Assembly (NCBI GenBank): GCA_964472545.1
Contig: CAYYNP010000226.1
Coordinates: 1 to 16,674, forward strand
From: CAYYNP01 sp964472545
GTDB lineage: Bacteria > Planctomycetota > Planctomycetia > Pirellulales > Thermoguttaceae
Direction of reading: 5' to 3'
DNA: 16,674 nt
Shown here in pieces: positions 13,938 through 16,674 of the stretch. Positions within the stretch are counted from its first letter, which is position 1; each line of letters begins with the position of its first letter. The notes beneath the pieces were generated by a model that saw only the letters and a list, made by a program, of their open reading frames with translations, was not told where the DNA came from and searched no databases. A program made the translations under genes and the position numbers.

Positions 13938-16535
13938 ATGACAAGTGCGACAAACCGCCTCGCGATCACACCGGTCCTAGCCGCGCTGGCACTACTGCTT
14001 GCGTCCTCCCCTTGCCGGGCGATGCCGCCTCAGGTTGTCGAGTACCCGGGAACACCGCCCGGCGTGGCACAGGCCCGGATCGACGGCGATGGACTGATCC
14101 TGGAGAACGCGGTGATTCGCTGCGTGTGGTCTTCCGACGGCGGCTCGTTGCGACTGGTCAGCGTGACCGACAGACGGGCCGGCAGGGCCGTTACCTTCGA
14201 CGACGCCGAGGTCTTCGAGATCGCCGTGCCGGGCAAGGGCCGTCTCGCGGCTTCAGCTTTCGCTCTGGCCGGGAAGCCGCAACTGCAAGATCTCGACGCC
14301 CGGGCCGACTCGCCGAAACTGGCCGAGCGTTTCCCGGGCAAGCAGCTTTCGGCCGTGTTGCGGCGCCCGGACGAAAACCTGGAGGTTCACTGGCGGGCCG
14401 AGCTCCGCGACCAGGGCAACGCCGTGCGCCAGGCGTTTACGTTGCGGGCTCTCGGGCAAGACGTTCCGTTGGGGCAGGTATCGCTGATTGATCTCTCGTT
14501 GCCGAAAGCCGCAGTGGTCGGATCGGTGGCCGGCTCGCCGGCCGTTTCGGGCAATCTGTTCTTCGCCCTGGAACATCCCAAGTCGGTCAGTGCGGCGTTG
14601 GACGGTGACGCGCGGAACAACCTTGCCCTAGGATGCCCCGTCACCGCCAGTGCCGAATGGCAGACCTGCAAAGCCATGCTGGCCGTCGACGGCGACTACT
14701 CGGTCCATAGCTACTGGGGCGCGACCGACGCGCCGGTTTGGCTGCAAGTCGATCTGGAAGCGCCGGTCGAGATCAACAAGATCCGCCTGGTGACCTGGCA
14801 CAACAACGCCCGGGTCTATCAATATCGGATTGAGACCGCCGCCGCCAAGGACGGCCCTTGGACGGTGGCGGTCGACGCCTCGAAGAACACGAAGGCCGCC
14901 ACCGCCGCCGGCGACGTGCATCGTTTCGAGCCGCGCAAGGCGCGTTTCGTCAAGGTTACGATCTTGAACAACTCCGAAGGCAATCAATTCGGCGGGCATA
15001 TCGTCGAGCTCGAGGTCTTCCACGAAACGGCCGAGGATGTGGCGCGGCAAAAGGACGAAGGCAAGCGGATTCGATGTTCTCTTGCCCGCGACGTGCCGCT
15101 GCTGGTCGATCGACCGGTTACGGAAACCTCGGTCATCGGCGTGGTGCCCAAGGGCCAGCTTCGACGTGGGTTTCTCTATTACGTCGAGCGCGAGCGGGCC
15201 CATCCCTATCGGCCCTTTCTGCACTACAATTCGTGGTACGACGTGGCCTGGGTCAACCGGTTCATGAGCGAGGGCGAGTGCGTCGAGGCGATCGAGGTCT
15301 TCGGCCGCGAGCTGACCGAAGAGCGGGGCGTGCGGCTGGCGTCGTTCGTTTTCGACGACGGCTGGGACGATCCCAAAACGCTCTGGAAGATCGACAAGCA
15401 GAACTTCCCCCGCGGTTTCGCTCCGTTGTTGGCGGCCGCCCGGCGTTACGATAGCACGTTGGGCACCTGGTTCTCGCCGTGGGGCGGGTACGGCCGGAAG
15501 AAGGAACAACGCCTGCAATACGGCCGCGAACAAGGCTTCGAGATCAACGCGTCCGGCTTCTCGATGGCCGGCGAGAAGTATTTTGGCCGCTTCCTGGAAA
15601 CGTCGCTGGGGATGATCCGAGAGAACGGCGTGAACTTCTTCAAATACGACGGCATGAGCGCCGGTGACATCAACGAAACCGACGCCCTGATCCGATTGAC
15701 TCGCGAACTGCGGCGTGCCGCGCCGGACGTGTTCATCAGCGAGACCACCGGCACCTGGCCGTCGGCCTATTGGCTCTGGCTGGGCGACTCGACCTGGCGC
15801 GGCGCCGGCGACATGGGCTTCCACGGCGCCGGCTCGAAGCGCCAGCAGTGGATCACCTACCGCGACCTGCACACCTACCACGGCGTCGTGCTGCGCGGGC
15901 CGCTCTATCCGATCAACTCGCTGATGACTCAGGGCGTCGTCCATGCCCAACGCGGCTTCCCCACGGCCTTAGGCGACGACCCGGAAGAGATCCGCCGCGA
16001 GTTTCGCTCCTTCTTCGCCAGCGGCACCTGTTTGCAGGAGCTTTACATCACGCCGCAGATGATGACCGAAGAGAACTGGGACGACCTGGCCGAGGCGGTC
16101 CGCTGGTCGCACGCCAACGCCGACGTGTTGGTCGACACCCACTGGACCGGCGGCGACCCCGGCAAGCCCGAGCCTTACGGCTGGGCCTCCTGGTCGCGTC
16201 GCAAAGGCATTTTGGCCCTGCGCAATCCGAGCGACCAGCCGGCCAAGATTGCGATCGACGTCGGCGGGGCCTTCGAGCTTCCCGCCGGCGCCCCACGGCA
16301 ATACACGCTGCGCAGCCCCTGGAGGAACGAGGCCGATCGGCCGGCCGTGACGCTGCGCGCGGGAGAGGAGCACACGTTTGAATTGGCCCCGTTCGACGTG
16401 CTGGTCTTCGACGCGGCGGCCGACGAGAAGCGCTCTGGCAACGGGCAGAGACGGAAGGAAGGACGACAAGACGGGATTACAGGATGGGCAGGATGTTGGC
16501 AGACATGTTTCAACCACATCCTGTCAATCCTGTAA
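13938..16535 (+). CDS. Secreted GH36-like glycosidase with nested F5/8C domain
   Basis: An 865-residue exported protein with a signal peptide (about 1-28). A beta-sandwich N-terminal region (about 45-220, ending near NLFFALEHP) is interrupted by an F5/8 type C (discoidin/CBM32-like) domain at about 226-362 (AVDGDYSVHSYWG, WLQVDLEAPVEINKIRL, ARFVKVTIL, HIVELEV). The sandwich resumes (VVPKGQLRRGFLYYVERER), then a TIM barrel begins at PFLHYNSWYD (427-435). VFDDGWDD (471-478) and FFKYDGMS (567-574) match clan GH-D alpha-galactosidase-like barrels, making Asp571 the likely nucleophile; an acid/base in the SETTGTW to RGAGDMGF segment (601-628) is a guess. A C-terminal beta domain runs from about 750 to 826. 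The substrate is unknown. The last 21 residues come from a repeat that supplies the stop. AAAGG precedes the ATG by about nine bases. Confidence 0.85.
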   Translation: MTSATNRLAITPVLAALALLLASSPCRAMPPQVVEYPGTPPGVAQARIDGDGLILENAVIRCVWSSDGGSLRLVSVTDRRAGRAVTFDDAEVFEIAVPGKGRLAASAFALAGKPQLQDLDARADSPKLAERFPGKQLSAVLRRPDENLEVHWRAELRDQGNAVRQAFTLRALGQDVPLGQVSLIDLSLPKAAVVGSVAGSPAVSGNLFFALEHPKSVSAALDGDARNNLALGCPVTASAEWQTCKAMLAVDGDYSVHSYWGATDAPVWLQVDLEAPVEINKIRLVTWHNNARVYQYRIETAAAKDGPWTVAVDASKNTKAATAAGDVHRFEPRKARFVKVTILNNSEGNQFGGHIVELEVFHETAEDVARQKDEGKRIRCSLARDVPLLVDRPVTETSVIGVVPKGQLRRGFLYYVERERAHPYRPFLHYNSWYDVAWVNRFMSEGECVEAIEVFGRELTEERGVRLASFVFDDGWDDPKTLWKIDKQNFPRGFAPLLAAARRYDSTLGTWFSPWGGYGRKKEQRLQYGREQGFEINASGFSMAGEKYFGRFLETSLGMIRENGVNFFKYDGMSAGDINETDALIRLTRELRRAAPDVFISETTGTWPSAYWLWLGDSTWRGAGDMGFHGAGSKRQQWITYRDLHTYHGVVLRGPLYPINSLMTQGVVHAQRGFPTALGDDPEEIRREFRSFFASGTCLQELYITPQMMTEENWDDLAEAVRWSHANADVLVDTHWTGGDPGKPEPYGWASWSRRKGILALRNPSDQPAKIAIDVGGAFELPAGAPRQYTLRSPWRNEADRPAVTLRAGEEHTFELAPFDVLVFDAAADEKRSGNGQRRKEGRQDGITGWAGCWQTCFNHILSIL

Positions 16536-16543
16536 TCCCGTCT
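16469..16543. repeat. Long-armed inverted repeat spanning the glycosidase stop codon
   Basis: About 30 bases at 16469-16499 (starting AGACGGGATTACAGGAT, then CAGGATGT) are the near-perfect reverse complement of 16514-16543, separated by about 14 bases; three or four positions differ near the middle and top of the stem. The glycosidase TAA (16533-16535) lies in the right arm. This looks like a dispersed palindrome inserted at the gene's 3' end, possibly also serving as a terminator. Confidence 0.8.
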
Positions 16544-16570
16544 GAACAACACGCAGTAGCCCCGTCTGAA
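16537..16570 (+). repeat. Short direct repeat CCCGTCTGAA
   Basis: CCCGTCTGAA occurs at 16537-16546 and 16561-16570. The first copy overlaps the end of the long-armed inverted repeat. It could be the footprint of a second partial repeat copy. Confidence 0.5.
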
Positions 16571-16581
16571 GCGGCTTCCCT

Positions 16582-16661
16582 CCGTCAATTCTGCTGGGCG
16601 TAACCGGCGTTCCTCGCTACTGCAAGGTGTTTCGATATGGGATGTTGCGTTGAATTGACGG
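16582..16661. repeat. Ten-base inverted repeat at window end
   Basis: CCGTCAATTC (16582-16591) and GAATTGACGG (16652-16661) are perfect complements 60 bases apart, in DNA without a visible gene. They could be the ends of a small element or chance; the window stops 13 bases later. Confidence 0.35.
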
Positions 16662-16674
16662 TGACAGAAACGGC

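Noticed and set aside
14628..15950. A 440-codon minus-strand frame opposite the glycosidase
   Set aside because: It is antisense to conserved glycosidase and F5/8C domains, with no recognisable fold.

Overview
The window reads as a chromosomal segment of a Planctomycetota bacterium, most like the Pirellulales. The signs are high GC, a very long SecA (1228 aa), two secreted proteins with PEP-CTERM tails (VPEPST followed by a hydrophobic helix and an Arg-rich end), a membrane protein starting with the planctomycete-style QFSLKSLL motif, a PIN protein with the IETTIPSFY start, and many different palindromic repeats between genes. This is inferred from gene content; no rRNA or tRNA is present to confirm it.

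Left half (186-6999, all minus strand, read right to left): secA, a PIN-toxin/antitoxin pair, waaA (Kdo transferase), a six-helix membrane protein and a short PQQ-repeat protein. Gaps are 1 to 60 bases, so the run could be one transcript from a promoter near 7129-7157, although the toxin-antitoxin pair may be a later insertion. SecA and WaaA serve protein export and lipopolysaccharide core synthesis.

Right half (7518-16535, all plus strand): a PhnP-like metallo-beta-lactamase-fold hydrolase, a class I/II aminotransferase, two PEP-CTERM proteins (a beta-propeller-like one and a C-type lectin one), aroC (chorismate synthase), a bacteriohemerythrin, and a large secreted GH36-like glycosidase carrying a nested F5/8 type C domain. 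The lectin, propeller and glycosidase proteins suggest a carbohydrate-handling cell surface.

Non-coding DNA is dominated by repeats: three hairpins in 20-170, a GC palindrome at 7426-7445, a folded block at 8341-8447, a compound inverted repeat flanked by 12-base direct repeats at 9815-10080, a 15-bp-arm hairpin plus a tandem 15-mer at 10202-10281, and a long-armed hairpin at 16469-16543 that supplies the glycosidase stop codon. Two of these blocks end next to recognisable promoters. No CRISPR array, transposase, phage gene or defence island is visible beyond the one toxin-antitoxin pair. The least ordinary items are the four-fold repeat in the SecA C-terminal half, the promoter/leader/hairpin region at 10076-10547, and the compound repeat just before it.
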